64,000 nucleotides of DNA from Streptacidiphilus pinicola (GCF_003258295.1 NZ_QKYN01000066.1:1-64000), one strand, 5' to 3'. Shown: positions 33,449 through 43,933, numbered from the stretch's first letter. A program made the numbers and translations. The notes: generated from the letters alone by a model not told the origin.

Positions 33449-34636
33449 ATGGCCACTGACGAAGTAATGGCCGGCCCGGCGCCGGTCAGAGAGAGAACGA
33501 TCGGCACGAGCGACACGGCCGCCGAGGCGCAGCGCACACGTGCGTCCCGACTGCCGTCTCTGACCGGCCTGCGCTTCCCCGCCGCGCTGGCGGTGTTCCT
33601 CTTCCACTGCTTCATCCCGATCCCGTCACTGCAGCTCCTCGGGGACGAACGCACCCAGTTCCGCCTCTTCGACTGGTTCGGCCAGACCGGCGGGCTCGGC
33701 GTCACCTTCTTCTTCGTGCTCAGCGGCTTCGTGCTGACCTGGTCGGCACGGGACACGGACACCGCGCCGCAGTTCTGGCGGCGCAGGTTCGTCAAGATCT
33801 ACCCGAACTACGTGGTCGCCTGGGTGCTCGCCATGCTGGCCTTCGCCGGCCCCTCGACCCCGATCCACGTGGCGGTCTCCAACCTGTTCATGGTCCAGGT
33901 CTGGGTGCCCAGCTACGCCACCAACTTCAGCGTCGACCCGCCGAGTTGGTCGCTGGGCGCGGAGGCGATCTTCTACCTGAGCTTCCCGCTCCTGCTGGCG
34001 GCCTTCCGCCGCGTGAACCCGCGTCACCTGAAGTACTGGATCATCGGCGCGATGGCGGCCGTGTGGGCCACCCCGGCGCTGGCGTACGCCCTGTTCCCGA
34101 AGACCCCGCTGATCCCCGGCGGATACAGCTCGGTCTCGGCCTACTGGTTCAGCTACGTGCTGCCGCCGGTCCGGCTCTTCGACTTCGCCCTCGGCATCCT
34201 GGTCGCCCTCGCGGTCAAGCACGGACGCTGGCGCAACATCGGCATCATCCCGTCCGTCCTGCTGCTGGCCGGCGGGTACTGGCTCACCTACCACGTGCCC
34301 TACCTCTACGCCCAGCGCGCGACGATGATCATCCCGATCGCCCTCCTGATCGCGGCCACCGCGACCGCGGACATCGAGGGCCGTTTCACACCCTTCCGCA
34401 ACCGCGTGATGGTGTGGCTCGGCGAGATCTCCTTCGCCTTCTACCTGCTCCACTACGTGGTGCTGGCCTCGCTCCGGAAGGCACTGGGCACCCAGACCTT
34501 CTCCACCGCGGCCGGCCTCTCGATCATGCTCGGCGCGGCCGTCGGCACGGTCCTGCTCTCCTGGGCCCTCCACACCGCGGTCGAGACCCCACTGGTCCGC
34601 CGCTTCAGCCGCTCCCGCCGCGCGAAGACCGCCTGA
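33449..34636 (+). CDS. Acyltransferase family 3 (OafA/YrhL-like) membrane protein
   Basis: A 395-aa polytopic O-acyltransferase with about ten hydrophobic segments. It has SLTGLRFPAALAVFLFHCF (family His), LGVTFFFVLSGFVLTWS, FWRRRFVKIYPNYVVAW (Arg-rich motif), PPSWSLGAEAIFYLSFPLLL (Ser/Glu motif) and ISFAFYLLHYVVLASL. It acylates surface polysaccharide, peptidoglycan or a secondary metabolite. ATG at 33449 was chosen over 33377. Ends with a basic tail RRFSRSRRAKTA. Confidence 0.9.
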   Translation: MATDEVMAGPAPVRERTIGTSDTAAEAQRTRASRLPSLTGLRFPAALAVFLFHCFIPIPSLQLLGDERTQFRLFDWFGQTGGLGVTFFFVLSGFVLTWSARDTDTAPQFWRRRFVKIYPNYVVAWVLAMLAFAGPSTPIHVAVSNLFMVQVWVPSYATNFSVDPPSWSLGAEAIFYLSFPLLLAAFRRVNPRHLKYWIIGAMAAVWATPALAYALFPKTPLIPGGYSSVSAYWFSYVLPPVRLFDFALGILVALAVKHGRWRNIGIIPSVLLLAGGYWLTYHVPYLYAQRATMIIPIALLIAATATADIEGRFTPFRNRVMVWLGEISFAFYLLHYVVLASLRKALGTQTFSTAAGLSIMLGAAVGTVLLSWALHTAVETPLVRRFSRSRRAKTA

Positions 34637-34655
34637 ACCATCCCCGCCCACCAGA

Positions 34656-34687
34656 AACGCCCCGGACCGTGATCGGTCCGGGGCGTT
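34656..34687. terminator. Bidirectional terminator
   Basis: 14-bp perfect stem (34656-34669 with 34674-34687) and TGAT loop with AA/TT base. It terminates both the acyltransferase and the opposing tRNA gene. Confidence 0.85.
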
Positions 34688-34695
34688 CGCGCATG

Positions 34696-34768
34696 TGCCC
34701 CATGCAGGATTCGAACCTGCGACACCGGCTTTAGGAGAGCCGTGCTCTATCCCCTGAGCTAATGAGGC
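34696..34768 (-). tRNA. tRNA-Arg (anticodon CCU)
   Basis: The 73-nt gene reads GCCTCATTAGCTCAGGGGAT at its 5' end. The acceptor stem GCCTCAT/ATGGGGC pairs fully with one G-U. The anticodon loop CTCCTAA gives anticodon CCU, and the T arm is GCAGGTTCGAATCCTGC with discriminator A. CCA is not encoded. It decodes the rare AGG codon. No integrase or attachment-site duplication was seen next to it. Confidence 0.96.
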
Positions 34769-34844
34769 TCGTGACTCCTGACAGGGTAGCGGATCACTGG
34801 GGCGGCGGTCCTCACCCGCTCGGCCGTGGGGCGACCGTGGGGGC

Positions 34845-37697
34845 TCAGTAGCGGGCGCCCAGGTCGGCGAGCTTGGCCTCGAGGACCGCGGCGAGGGGGT
34901 TGTCGCGGCCGGTGAGGGCGGTGAGGGCTTCGGTCCAGGCGGCATGGGCGGCGGCGGGGCGGCCGGCGGTGGCGTGGAGGTCGCCGAGGCGGTCGAGGGT
35001 GGCGGCCTGGTTGTCGAAGTCGCGCAGCTCGGCGCGGAGCGTGGCCGCCTGGCGGAAGGCGCGGGCGGCCTCGGCCGTGCTGCCGAGGCGGAGCCGGATC
35101 TGGGCGAGGCTGTCCAGGACGGCCGCCTCGACGTAGGGGATCGGCTCCGGGGAGGACTGCAGGACGGCGACCGCCGCGTCGTAGCACTCGGCCGCCTCCG
35201 CGTAGCGCTCCAGCGCGTGGAAGGCGTAGCCGCGGTTGTTGAGCGTCGCCGCGTGCAGGCCTGGCTTCTCGGCGAGGCGGCCGTCGGCCACGGCCAGGCC
35301 GTGCCAGTAGGTCGCCTCCTCGTAGCGCTTCTGGTGGTGCATGATGATGCCGACGTGCGACAGCGTCGCCGTGTGGGCGTTGGCGTCGCCGGAGAGCTCT
35401 GCCTGGGCCAGCGCCTCGCGGGCGCGGCGCTCGGCCAGCACCAGGTCGCCGATGCCGATGTCGGCGATGCTGAGGCCGAGCAGCATCCAGGCCTGCCCGA
35501 GCCGGTCGCCGAGCCGCCGGGCCGAGGCCAGGCCGATCAGGTTGACCGAGCGGATGGACTGCCAGTTGCCGCTCTGCACCGCGAAGATGTGCATCGCGAA
35601 CGCCAACCGCCAGGTGACCGGGGTCGGTTCGCCCTGGGCGCTGAGCAGCACCGCCTCGGTCAGGTTGGCCCGCTCGTCCTGGTACCAGGCCAGCGCCGAG
35701 CCGCGGTCGGTGAAGCCGGGCAGGCCGCCGGGGCAGGGGCCGTTCTCGGGGCGGCACAGCGGGGTGCGCTCGCGCTGCAGCAGCTTGGCCGCGTGGTCGG
35801 TGGCGTGGGCGTACCAGGCGGCGAGGCGCTCCGCCGCCGGGTCCCGCTCCGCGGCGAAGGACTCGCGCGCGCACTCCTGCGCGTAGACGCGCACCAGGTC
35901 GTGGTACGAGTACCGCTCCTCGCCGCGCGCCTCCAGCAGGTGGGTGCGGGCCAGTGCCTCGAGCAGCCGGCGCGCGTCGGCGAGCGGGACCTCGAGCATC
36001 GCGGCGGCCGAGTCGGGGGTGAAGTCGGGGCCGCTCCAGGCGGTCAGGACCGCGAAGGCGCGGGCCACCTCGGGCTCCAGCGCGTCGTACCCGACGGCGA
36101 AGCAGCCGCGGACGGCGCGGTCCTCGACGTGGAGCTCGTCCAGGCGGCGGTCCTGCCCGCGCAGCCGGGCGGCGAGCGTGGCGACGCGCCAACCGGGCTG
36201 GCACGCGAGGCGGCTGGCGGCGATCCGGATCGCCAGCGGCAGCCCGGCGCACAGCCGCAGCACCTCCGCGACGGCCTCCGGCTCCGCCTCCACCGCCGCC
36301 GGGTCGACGATCCGGCCGAAGAGCCGCGCGGCCTCGTCCTCGGGCAGCACGCCGACGGAGAACCGGCGCGCCCCGTCCACGCCGGGCAGCGAGCTGCGGC
36401 TTGTGACCAGCACCGCACAGCCGCCGGAGGCGGGCAGCAGCGGCCGCACCTGGGCGGCGTCGCGGGCGTTGTCGAGCAGCAGCAGGACCCTGCGCCCGGC
36501 CAGCGTGGACTGGTAGAGCGACTCGCGTTCCTCGACGTCGTCGGGGATGCGCTGCTGCGGGACGCCGAGGCCGCGCAGGAAGCGGGCCAGCACCTCGGCG
36601 GGGTCGGCGGGGGTGCCGCCGAAGCCGCGCAGGTCGGCCTGGAGCTGTCCGTCGGGGAAACGGTCGGCGGTCTGGTGGGCGACGTGCAGCGCGAGCGAGG
36701 TCTTGCCGGCGCCGCCGGCTCCGGCCAGCACCGCGACGGTGGCGGCGCCGCCGCTCTCGTCCCGGTCGGCCAGGGTCTCGCGCAGCCGCGCGACGAGGAC
36801 CTGACGCCCGGTGAAGTCCCGTAGCCCCGGCCTCAGTTGATGCGGCACCACCGCGTCGGGCCCGCCGGCGGGCGCGGCGGCGGACCGGACGGGCGGGACC
36901 GAACGAGGGGGTGCCGGTGCGGACGCGGGCACCGCTGCCAGCTCCGGGTCCGCGTCGAGGATGCCCTGATGGGCGCGCTGCAGCGCGGGCGCCGGGTCGA
37001 CGCCGAGCTCCTCGGCGAGCCGGCGGCGGACCTCCCGGTAGGTCTCCAGCGCCTCGCCGCGGCGGCCGCTGCGGTACAGGGCCAGCAGCCGCAGCTCCGC
37101 GACGCGCTCGTCGAGCGGCTGCTCGGCGTGGAGCGCGGCCAGCTCGGCGACGACCTCCTGGTGCCGGCCGAGCACCAGCTCGGCCTCCAGGCACTGCTTG
37201 TGGACGGCGACACGCAGCGCGTCGAGGCGCTCGGCCTCCGCGCGCAGCACCGTGCCGGTGAGACCGGCGAGCGCGGGGCCGCGCCAGCAGGCGAGGGCAC
37301 GGCGCAGGGCCGGGACCGTGAGCGCCGGGTCGGCGGCGACGCGGCGGGCCTCGCGCCGGGCGTGGTCGAAGGCGAGCAGGTCGAGCTGGTGCGGCGCGGG
37401 CTGCAGTTGGTAGCCCCCGCCCCGGGTGGCGACCAGACCGGGCACGCCCGCGTCGGCGAGCGCGCGGCGCAGCCCGGAGACGGCGTCCTGCACCTGGCGC
37501 ACGGCCGTGGTGGGACCGCCGTCGTCCCACATCACGTCGACCAGGCGGTCCATCGGGACGACCCGCCCCGCGTCGAGCAGCAGCGCCGCGAGCACCTTGG
37601 CGACACGTGGCCCGCCGAGCGCGACCTCGCCGCCGTCGACCTCCACCTGCAGGGCCCCGAGGACACCCATCCGGATGTCCGCCTGTCTCGTGCCCAC
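34845..37697 (-). CDS. SARP-family regulator with BTAD, NB-ARC and TPR domains (AfsR-like)
   Basis: A 950-aa regulator. An OmpR-like winged helix comes first (MGVLGALQVEVDGGEVALGGPRVAKVLAALLLDAGRVVPMDRLVDVMW, then RQVQDAVSGLRRAL, GGGYQL). The BTAD helical domain follows (VPALRRALACWRGPALAGL..LRAEAERLDALRVAVHKQCLEAELVLGRHQEVVAELAALHAEQPLDER..LALYRSGRRGEALETYREVRRRLAEELGVDPAPALQRAHQGIL). The NB-ARC ATPase has P-loop LAGAGGAGKTSLAL and kinase-2 RVLLLLDNARD. C-terminal TPRs end EALTALTGRDNPLAAVLEAKLADLGARY. GTG at 37697 has GGGGAG upstream. No biosynthetic cluster is adjacent, so it may act in trans. Confidence 0.92.
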   Translation of the reverse strand: MGTRQADIRMGVLGALQVEVDGGEVALGGPRVAKVLAALLLDAGRVVPMDRLVDVMWDDGGPTTAVRQVQDAVSGLRRALADAGVPGLVATRGGGYQLQPAPHQLDLLAFDHARREARRVAADPALTVPALRRALACWRGPALAGLTGTVLRAEAERLDALRVAVHKQCLEAELVLGRHQEVVAELAALHAEQPLDERVAELRLLALYRSGRRGEALETYREVRRRLAEELGVDPAPALQRAHQGILDADPELAAVPASAPAPPRSVPPVRSAAAPAGGPDAVVPHQLRPGLRDFTGRQVLVARLRETLADRDESGGAATVAVLAGAGGAGKTSLALHVAHQTADRFPDGQLQADLRGFGGTPADPAEVLARFLRGLGVPQQRIPDDVEERESLYQSTLAGRRVLLLLDNARDAAQVRPLLPASGGCAVLVTSRSSLPGVDGARRFSVGVLPEDEAARLFGRIVDPAAVEAEPEAVAEVLRLCAGLPLAIRIAASRLACQPGWRVATLAARLRGQDRRLDELHVEDRAVRGCFAVGYDALEPEVARAFAVLTAWSGPDFTPDSAAAMLEVPLADARRLLEALARTHLLEARGEERYSYHDLVRVYAQECARESFAAERDPAAERLAAWYAHATDHAAKLLQRERTPLCRPENGPCPGGLPGFTDRGSALAWYQDERANLTEAVLLSAQGEPTPVTWRLAFAMHIFAVQSGNWQSIRSVNLIGLASARRLGDRLGQAWMLLGLSIADIGIGDLVLAERRAREALAQAELSGDANAHTATLSHVGIIMHHQKRYEEATYWHGLAVADGRLAEKPGLHAATLNNRGYAFHALERYAEAAECYDAAVAVLQSSPEPIPYVEAAVLDSLAQIRLRLGSTAEAARAFRQAATLRAELRDFDNQAATLDRLGDLHATAGRPAAAHAAWTEALTALTGRDNPLAAVLEAKLADLGARY

Positions 37698-37892
37698 CGG
37701 TCCCGCTGCTCCCCTGACGTCGCCTCGGCCCTGACATGTCGTCGTGGCCAGGACGAACCTAGGACGGACCAAGGACGGATGTCCATATCGTCATGGTTGC
37801 AGGCTCGAGCAGGGTGGCACGGGGGATCACCCAGCTCGAGCCGTTCGCATGCCTTCCCCCGCCTTCCCCGCGCGGCGGCGCACCATGGTTGT

Positions 37893-38348
37893 ATGAGCGA
37901 CTTCGACGAACTTCCTCCGAGCGACCGGGCGAAGGTCTACGCCTCCCCCGGCGTCCAGGTCCGCTTCGACGCGGCCCGCTGCCGGCACAGCGGACGCTGC
38001 GTGCTCGGCGCCCCGGAGGTCTTCGACACCGACGCCCGCCCGTGGATCCAGCCGGGCAACGCCGACCCCGAGCACGTCGCCGAGGTCGTGCGCCGCTGCC
38101 CGACGGGCGCGCTGCACTACCTGCTGGCGGACGGCCCGGCCGAGGAGCCGGACCGGCCGACCACGGTGACGCCGCTGCCCGACGGCCCCCTGGAGATCCG
38201 TGGCGATCTGCGCCTCACCGGCCCCTGGGGCGAGGCGCGCGAGGTCCCCGAGGTGCGCGCACAGCTGTGCCGCTGCGGGGCGAGCGCGAACAAGCCCTTC
38301 TGCGACGGCTCGCACGAGCGCATCGGCTGGCACGACGACAGGCCATAG
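37893..38348 (+). CDS. Ferredoxin-like Fer4_19 domain fused to CDGSH iron-sulfur domain
   Basis: A 151-aa two-domain Fe-S protein. The N-terminal half carries a divergent mono-cluster 4Fe-4S domain (RFDAARCRHSGRCVLGAPEVFD, VVRRCPTGALHY). The C-terminal half is a CDGSH domain whose 2Fe-2S ligands are in LCRCGASANKPFCDGSHERIGW. Linker PDGPLEIRGDLRLTGPWGEAREVPEVRA. Cytoplasmic redox or cluster-transfer role; partner unknown. The ATG at 37893 is close to an out-of-frame ATG at 37885. Divergent from the SARP gene; a GNAT gene follows. Confidence 0.88.
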   Translation: MSDFDELPPSDRAKVYASPGVQVRFDAARCRHSGRCVLGAPEVFDTDARPWIQPGNADPEHVAEVVRRCPTGALHYLLADGPAEEPDRPTTVTPLPDGPLEIRGDLRLTGPWGEAREVPEVRAQLCRCGASANKPFCDGSHERIGWHDDRP

Positions 38349-38470
38349 GGAACACCGGTATCCCGGACGCTTCTTTCCGCGATCCCGCGACGGCGGGCGT
38401 GTCCGTTCGCCCGCGCACCGCCTGCATGAACCAGACTGCAAGACGAGGCAGACGCGAGGAGGCGGTGCGG

Positions 38471-38779
38471 ATGAGCACGAGCGAGGCGGAGGTCACGGTC
38501 GCGGACGCGCCGCAGGCACACCGGTTCGAGGCACGGATCGAGGGCGAGCTGGTCGGCTTCGCGTCCTACGTGCGCGACGACGAGCGCGTGACCTACCAGC
38601 ACACCGTCGTCGGCCCCGCCTACGAGGGCCTCGGCATCGGCGGGCTGCTGGCGCGGACCGCCGTCGAGGACGGCCTCCGCCGGGGCATCGAGGTCGAGGT
38701 GACCTGCCCGTTCATCAAGGCCTGGCTGACACGACACCCGGAGTACCAGGACAGACTGTCCGGTACTCCGGGTGCGTGA
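38471..38779 (+). CDS. YjdJ-like GNAT N-acetyltransferase
   Basis: A 102-aa minimal acetyltransferase: HRFEARIEGELVGFASYVRDDERVTYQHTVVGPAYEGLGIGGLLARTAVEDGLRRGIEVEVTCPFIKAWLTRHPEY. The pattern GLGIGGLL is the acetyl-CoA site and CPFIKAWLTRHPEY is diagnostic of the GNAT-like N-acetyltransferase YjdJ/Gtn10 group. ATG at 38471 has GAGGAGG upstream. Weakly linked to the ferredoxin-CDGSH gene 122 nt upstream. The substrate is unknown. Confidence 0.85.
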   Translation: MSTSEAEVTVADAPQAHRFEARIEGELVGFASYVRDDERVTYQHTVVGPAYEGLGIGGLLARTAVEDGLRRGIEVEVTCPFIKAWLTRHPEYQDRLSGTPGA

Positions 38780-38807
38780 GGAGAGAACTACCGCAGATCG
38801 CAGACCG

Positions 38808-40256
<1,449 letters not shown>

Positions 40257-40428
40257 TTAGGCAGACCGGGTCGCAAACCTCAAGCCAGTGCCGGGCCAAT
40301 GAGAGTTGCGTCACGCGGCGATAACAAGATTCACAGAATCTCCCCGGCGAATTGCCCGATTTGCCCCTGCGGTTTGTCAGCCTTCCGCTGGCGATGTCCG
40401 CTTGATGCACCTTCGGCACAACGTAAAA

Positions 40429-40458
40429 GCGCGCCCGCCCCGGGCGGGGCGGGCGCGC
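40429..40458 (-). terminator. Intrinsic terminator of the carboxypeptidase gene
   Basis: 13-bp perfect GC-only stem (40429-40441 with 40446-40458), GGGC loop, followed on the minus strand by TTTT. An outer pair CACCTTCG/CGAAGGTG (40408-40415 and 40463-40470) could extend it. Confidence 0.88.
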
Positions 40459-40506
40459 GATGCGAAGGTGATGTGTCGTCAGCCCGGGCCGATCAAGCCA
40501 ACCTGA

Positions 40507-42708
40507 TCAGCCCAGCCGCGTGAGCTTGGAGCCGAAGCCCGGGGCGGCGAGGCCCGACTGCAGTGCGACCGGCACCGTCCGCGCCGTCGCCCCGCTGCCG
40601 ACCACCAGCTCGCCGACGACCGTGCCCGCCGCCGCGCTGTGCGGGATCCCCTGGCCGCCCAGCGGCCGCAGCGAGACGTCGACGGTCAGGCCGCTCCAGC
40701 CCGCCACCTGCACGTCCTGCGTGGCCACCACCGGTGTCCGGCCGCCCAGGCCGTCGTCCACGTAGCCGACGACGTCGCCCTTGCGCGCCATCATGTGCCC
40801 CTGCAGCGCCTGCTCGGCACTGATGACCAGCTTCTTGCTGTTGGCCAGCACCTGGTCGAGGATGCCCTGCCCCGGCCCGCCGCCGATCGCCGGCTGACTC
40901 AGCGTCACGCCGACGATCATCTGGTCCACGCCACCAACCGACTGCTGGGCCGCCCAGACCAGGTTGCCCAGCGCCGCGGTGCTGGTGCCGGTCTTGATCC
41001 CGATCACGCCGTCGTGGCCGACGAGCGTGTTGGTGTTCGGAGTCAGGCCGTTCTGCGGCGAGTTGAAGCTCTGTGTACCGACCACCTCACGGAAGACCGG
41101 GTCGGCCATCGCGGCGGTCGCCAGCTTCAGCTGGTCCCCGGAGTTGCTGCGCGTGGTCGCGTCCAGACCGCTCGGGTCCGTGTACGTCGACTGCGTCATG
41201 CCCAGCCGCGCGGCGGTGGCCTGCATCTTCTGCACGAACGCGGCGTCGGTGCCGGCGTCCCACCGCCCGAGCAGCCGGGCGATGTTGTTGGCCGACGGGA
41301 TCATCAGCATCTGCAGCGCCTGGTACTCGGTGAGCTGCTCCCCCGCCGTGACCTTCTGCACCGATTCGCCGGACTTGCTCCCGGTGTTGTAGTCGTTGAC
41401 CGCGCCCTGGTCGACGGTGATCGACGGCCCCTGATCGCCCTTCTTCAGCGGGTGGTCGTGCAGCACGACGTAGGCGGTCATCATCTTGGTCACGCTCGCC
41501 AGCGGCACCGGGTTGCCGCTGCCGCTCGTGCCCATCAGCCCCAGGCCGGGCACGCTCACCGCGGCCTGCCCCTTGGTGGGCCAGTCGAGCGCCAGCGACC
41601 CGCCGTTGAACGCGTAGCTGCTCGCGGTGGTCTGCGCCAGCGTCGGCGACGGCACCGGCCGCAGCTCCTGCACGGTGCCGAGGATCAGCACGAGCAGCAC
41701 CAGCAGCGTCCCGTACAGCCGCGCCCGCCGCAGCGCGATCCGCGTCGGCGTCATCGGCCGGGCACTCAGCCGCGCCAGCACCTCCATCGCCTCGACGGTC
41801 GTCTCCGGCGAGTCGGCGACCGCGGTCGCCCCGGCCGGCACGCCCCGCGCGGGCGCCTCACCCCCCACCCCGGAGGGCACGGCCGGCGCCCGCGGCCCGG
41901 GCGGCGGCGGAATCGGCGGCAGCGCGGACATGGGCCGCGTCTCGTCGTCCGCGATCCCCCGCGGAGCGGGGGGAGCGGGAGGCGCCGAAGGGGCCGGAGG
42001 CTCCTCGCCGTCGTCGGCCTCGGGCTCCTCGGGCTCCTCGGGCTCGTCAGCGGCGTCGGAGTCGGCGTCGGAGTCGGCGTCGGAGTCGGCGTCGGCATCA
42101 GCCTCGGCAACGGCGGGCTCGTCCAACGCGTCGGAGTCGGCGTCGGTCTCAGCCTCGGTCTCGGTCTCCGGCGCCTTCTCGATCACCGCGGCGCGCAGCA
42201 GCCGCGTCTCGTCGTCGGCCGGCGGCTCCTCGGCGTCGGCGGCATCGTCGGCGTTGGCGTCGGCCTCAGCGGCCTCAGCCTCCGGCTCGGCCGGCTCGCC
42301 TTCGTCCTCGCCCTCCGGCGCAGCCTCAGGCTCCGTCTCCGGGGTCTTCTCGATCACGGCGGCGCGCAGCAGGCGCGTCTCGCTGTCGTCCGCGGACTCG
42401 GGCTCCTCAGGCTCCTCAGGCCCAGTCTCCTCGGCGGCGGCGTCCTCGGGCTCCGTCTCCGGCGCCTTCTCGATCACCGCGGCGCGCAGCACCCGCGTCT
42501 CGTCGTCCGCGACCGGCTCCTCCGGCTCCGGCTCCGGTGCGCGCAGGGTGCGGGTCGGTGAGTCCGTGGGAGTCGGCGCGGCGGGTTCGGACTTCTTTGT
42601 CGTCCCGGTCGCCTCCGTGTCGTCGACGGCCTGCTTCGCCGTCGAACGTTCCGCTTCCTGCTCCTCCGCTCCCGCGGTCCGGATCGACCTGTCGGGGGAC
42701 TCACCCAC
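40507..42708 (-). CDS. D-alanyl-D-alanine carboxypeptidase with long acidic repeat N-terminus
   Basis: A 733-aa type II membrane penicillin-binding protein. Residues 1-320 are a cytoplasmic, disordered, Asp/Glu/Ala/Pro-rich tail. It contains three LRAAVIEK repeats, each preceded by ETR, plus a fourth DDETRPMS. One helix (LYGTLLVLLVLILGTVQEL) precedes the S11 peptidase: SxxK in LASVTKMMTAYV, SxN in MIPSANNIARLL, KTG in IGIKTGTSTAALG. The C-terminal beta-domain is GDVVGYVDDGLGGRTPVVATQDVQV. GTG at 42708 with GAGGAGG 9 nt upstream is a better start than TTG 42726. It trims peptidoglycan stem pentapeptides. The tail is far longer than in typical family members. Confidence 0.92.
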   Translation of the reverse strand: MGESPDRSIRTAGAEEQEAERSTAKQAVDDTEATGTTKKSEPAAPTPTDSPTRTLRAPEPEPEEPVADDETRVLRAAVIEKAPETEPEDAAAEETGPEEPEEPESADDSETRLLRAAVIEKTPETEPEAAPEGEDEGEPAEPEAEAAEADANADDAADAEEPPADDETRLLRAAVIEKAPETETEAETDADSDALDEPAVAEADADADSDADSDADSDAADEPEEPEEPEADDGEEPPAPSAPPAPPAPRGIADDETRPMSALPPIPPPPGPRAPAVPSGVGGEAPARGVPAGATAVADSPETTVEAMEVLARLSARPMTPTRIALRRARLYGTLLVLLVLILGTVQELRPVPSPTLAQTTASSYAFNGGSLALDWPTKGQAAVSVPGLGLMGTSGSGNPVPLASVTKMMTAYVVLHDHPLKKGDQGPSITVDQGAVNDYNTGSKSGESVQKVTAGEQLTEYQALQMLMIPSANNIARLLGRWDAGTDAAFVQKMQATAARLGMTQSTYTDPSGLDATTRSNSGDQLKLATAAMADPVFREVVGTQSFNSPQNGLTPNTNTLVGHDGVIGIKTGTSTAALGNLVWAAQQSVGGVDQMIVGVTLSQPAIGGGPGQGILDQVLANSKKLVISAEQALQGHMMARKGDVVGYVDDGLGGRTPVVATQDVQVAGWSGLTVDVSLRPLGGQGIPHSAAAGTVVGELVVGSGATARTVPVALQSGLAAPGFGSKLTRLG
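42054..42096. repeat. 12-bp tandem repeat in the carboxypeptidase gene
   Basis: About 3.5 copies of gtcggcgtcgga encode an Asp-Ala-Asp-Ser stretch in the acidic tail. It is prone to copy-number variation. Confidence 0.8.
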
Positions 42709-42934
42709 GTTGCCCAGCCTCCTCAAAGCTCATGCCCGCTTCTGCCTGCGCACCAGTCTCCTGCACCCCGCGCACTTCCCGCGCTCGCCAGGCCGCTGAC
42801 CGGCCGCACGATCAGACGAGACACCGGCCACACCTGGTTCCGAAAGATCACAGCGAGGTGTCACATTCGAGGCCCTCTCGACAGGGGGGTGTGGGCTGCG
42901 TCACTCTGTTGTGCATCCACGCGGGGAGGCTTGG

Positions 42935-43651
42935 ATGGGCAAGAGCCGCAGAACAATTCCCGAGGAGCTGCTGCTGCTCGCTCTGGACCCGACCACGGGT
43001 ACCACGGCGCAGCCGCAGACGCTCGACCTCGGACTGGCCGGAGCACAGCTCGTCGAGCTGGCCATGGCCGGACGAATAGTCCCGGACGGGGACCGGATCA
43101 CCGTGGTGAATCCGCGACCGACCGGCGACCCGACCCTCGACCACGCGCTCGAGCTGCTGCGCAGACGCGGCAGTGCGGTGCGCGCCGTGCAGTGGATCGG
43201 CGGCCCGAGACTGGGCCTGCGCCAGACCTATCTCGCGCACCTGGAGCGGTGCGAGATGGTGAAGGCCGTGCCGGGCCAGGTGTGCGGAGTGTTGCCGACG
43301 ACCCGCTATCAGGCGTCGGACGACTGTACGAACAGCGCCATCAAGGAACGCCTCGACGCGGCGATCCGGACCGGGGTCCCCCCGGACCCGCGGACCGCCG
43401 CGCTCGCCGCCCTGGCCCACGCGGTCGGGCTCGGCAAGCATCTCTACCCGGGCAACGAGGGACGGTCCTGCAGATCACGTCTGCGCGACCTGATCCGCTA
43501 CGACCCGCTCGGCGGCATGGTCGCGCACGCGGTCATGGACGTGCAGAACGGCATGCCGACCACGCAGGTGCGCACGGGCTCCCGCCCGACCGCGCGCCCG
43601 GCCGCCCGGCCCGCCGTGGTCACCGGCATGGTCCGGGCCGGCATCAGGTAG
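42935..43651 (+). CDS. GPP34/GOLPH3-family phosphoprotein
   Basis: A 238-aa homolog of the Golgi phosphoprotein 3 family: IPEELLLLALDPTTGTTAQPQTLDLGLAGAQLVELAMAGRIVPDGDRITVVNPRPTGDPTLDHALELLRR. The PtdIns4P-binding WxxR-type pocket of the eukaryotic protein is not evident. Bacterial members are abundant in streptomycetes and of unknown function. ATG at 42935 has GGGGAGG upstream. Basic, Pro-rich tail TRPTARPAARP. Followed by a strong terminator. Confidence 0.85.
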   Translation: MGKSRRTIPEELLLLALDPTTGTTAQPQTLDLGLAGAQLVELAMAGRIVPDGDRITVVNPRPTGDPTLDHALELLRRRGSAVRAVQWIGGPRLGLRQTYLAHLERCEMVKAVPGQVCGVLPTTRYQASDDCTNSAIKERLDAAIRTGVPPDPRTAALAALAHAVGLGKHLYPGNEGRSCRSRLRDLIRYDPLGGMVAHAVMDVQNGMPTTQVRTGSRPTARPAARPAVVTGMVRAGIR

Positions 43652-43690
43652 TTCCGAGAACAGGGCAGCACGGCAACACGGCGCACCGCA

Positions 43691-43744
43691 GGACACGAGC
43701 GGAGGCGGCGGCGAACCACCCTTCGCCGCCGCCTCCTCGTGTCC
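43691..43744. terminator. Long hairpin terminator after GPP34
   Basis: A 23-bp stem (43691-43715 with 43722-43744), interrupted only by a 2-nt bulge, with a 6-nt loop. It lies 40 nt after the GPP34 stop. The right flank continues into a tandem GTTCCTCGT repeat near 43744-43770. Confidence 0.85.
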
Positions 43745-43933
43745 GGCATGTTCCTCGTGTTCCTCGTGTTCCGCGGATTCCTCGGACGCGAGCGGCAGTT
43801 GTGGGCGCAGAATCGTTCCGTCTTTGGGCCAATCCGTCAAGAACCGGGCCGATTGAGCCACATGAGGGCGTGTCGGGATGGCATCCTGGCTGGCTATAGG
43901 GGCGTGCCAGTCCACCGATGCCCAGGAGAGACC

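Noticed and set aside
34696-34768. tRNA-Arg as an active integration site
   Set aside because: No integrase, excisionase or duplicated tRNA 3' end found nearby.
34759-37737. 992-codon alternative frame over the SARP gene
   Set aside because: Arg/Pro-rich shadow; the SARP, NB-ARC and TPR motifs are all in the other frame.
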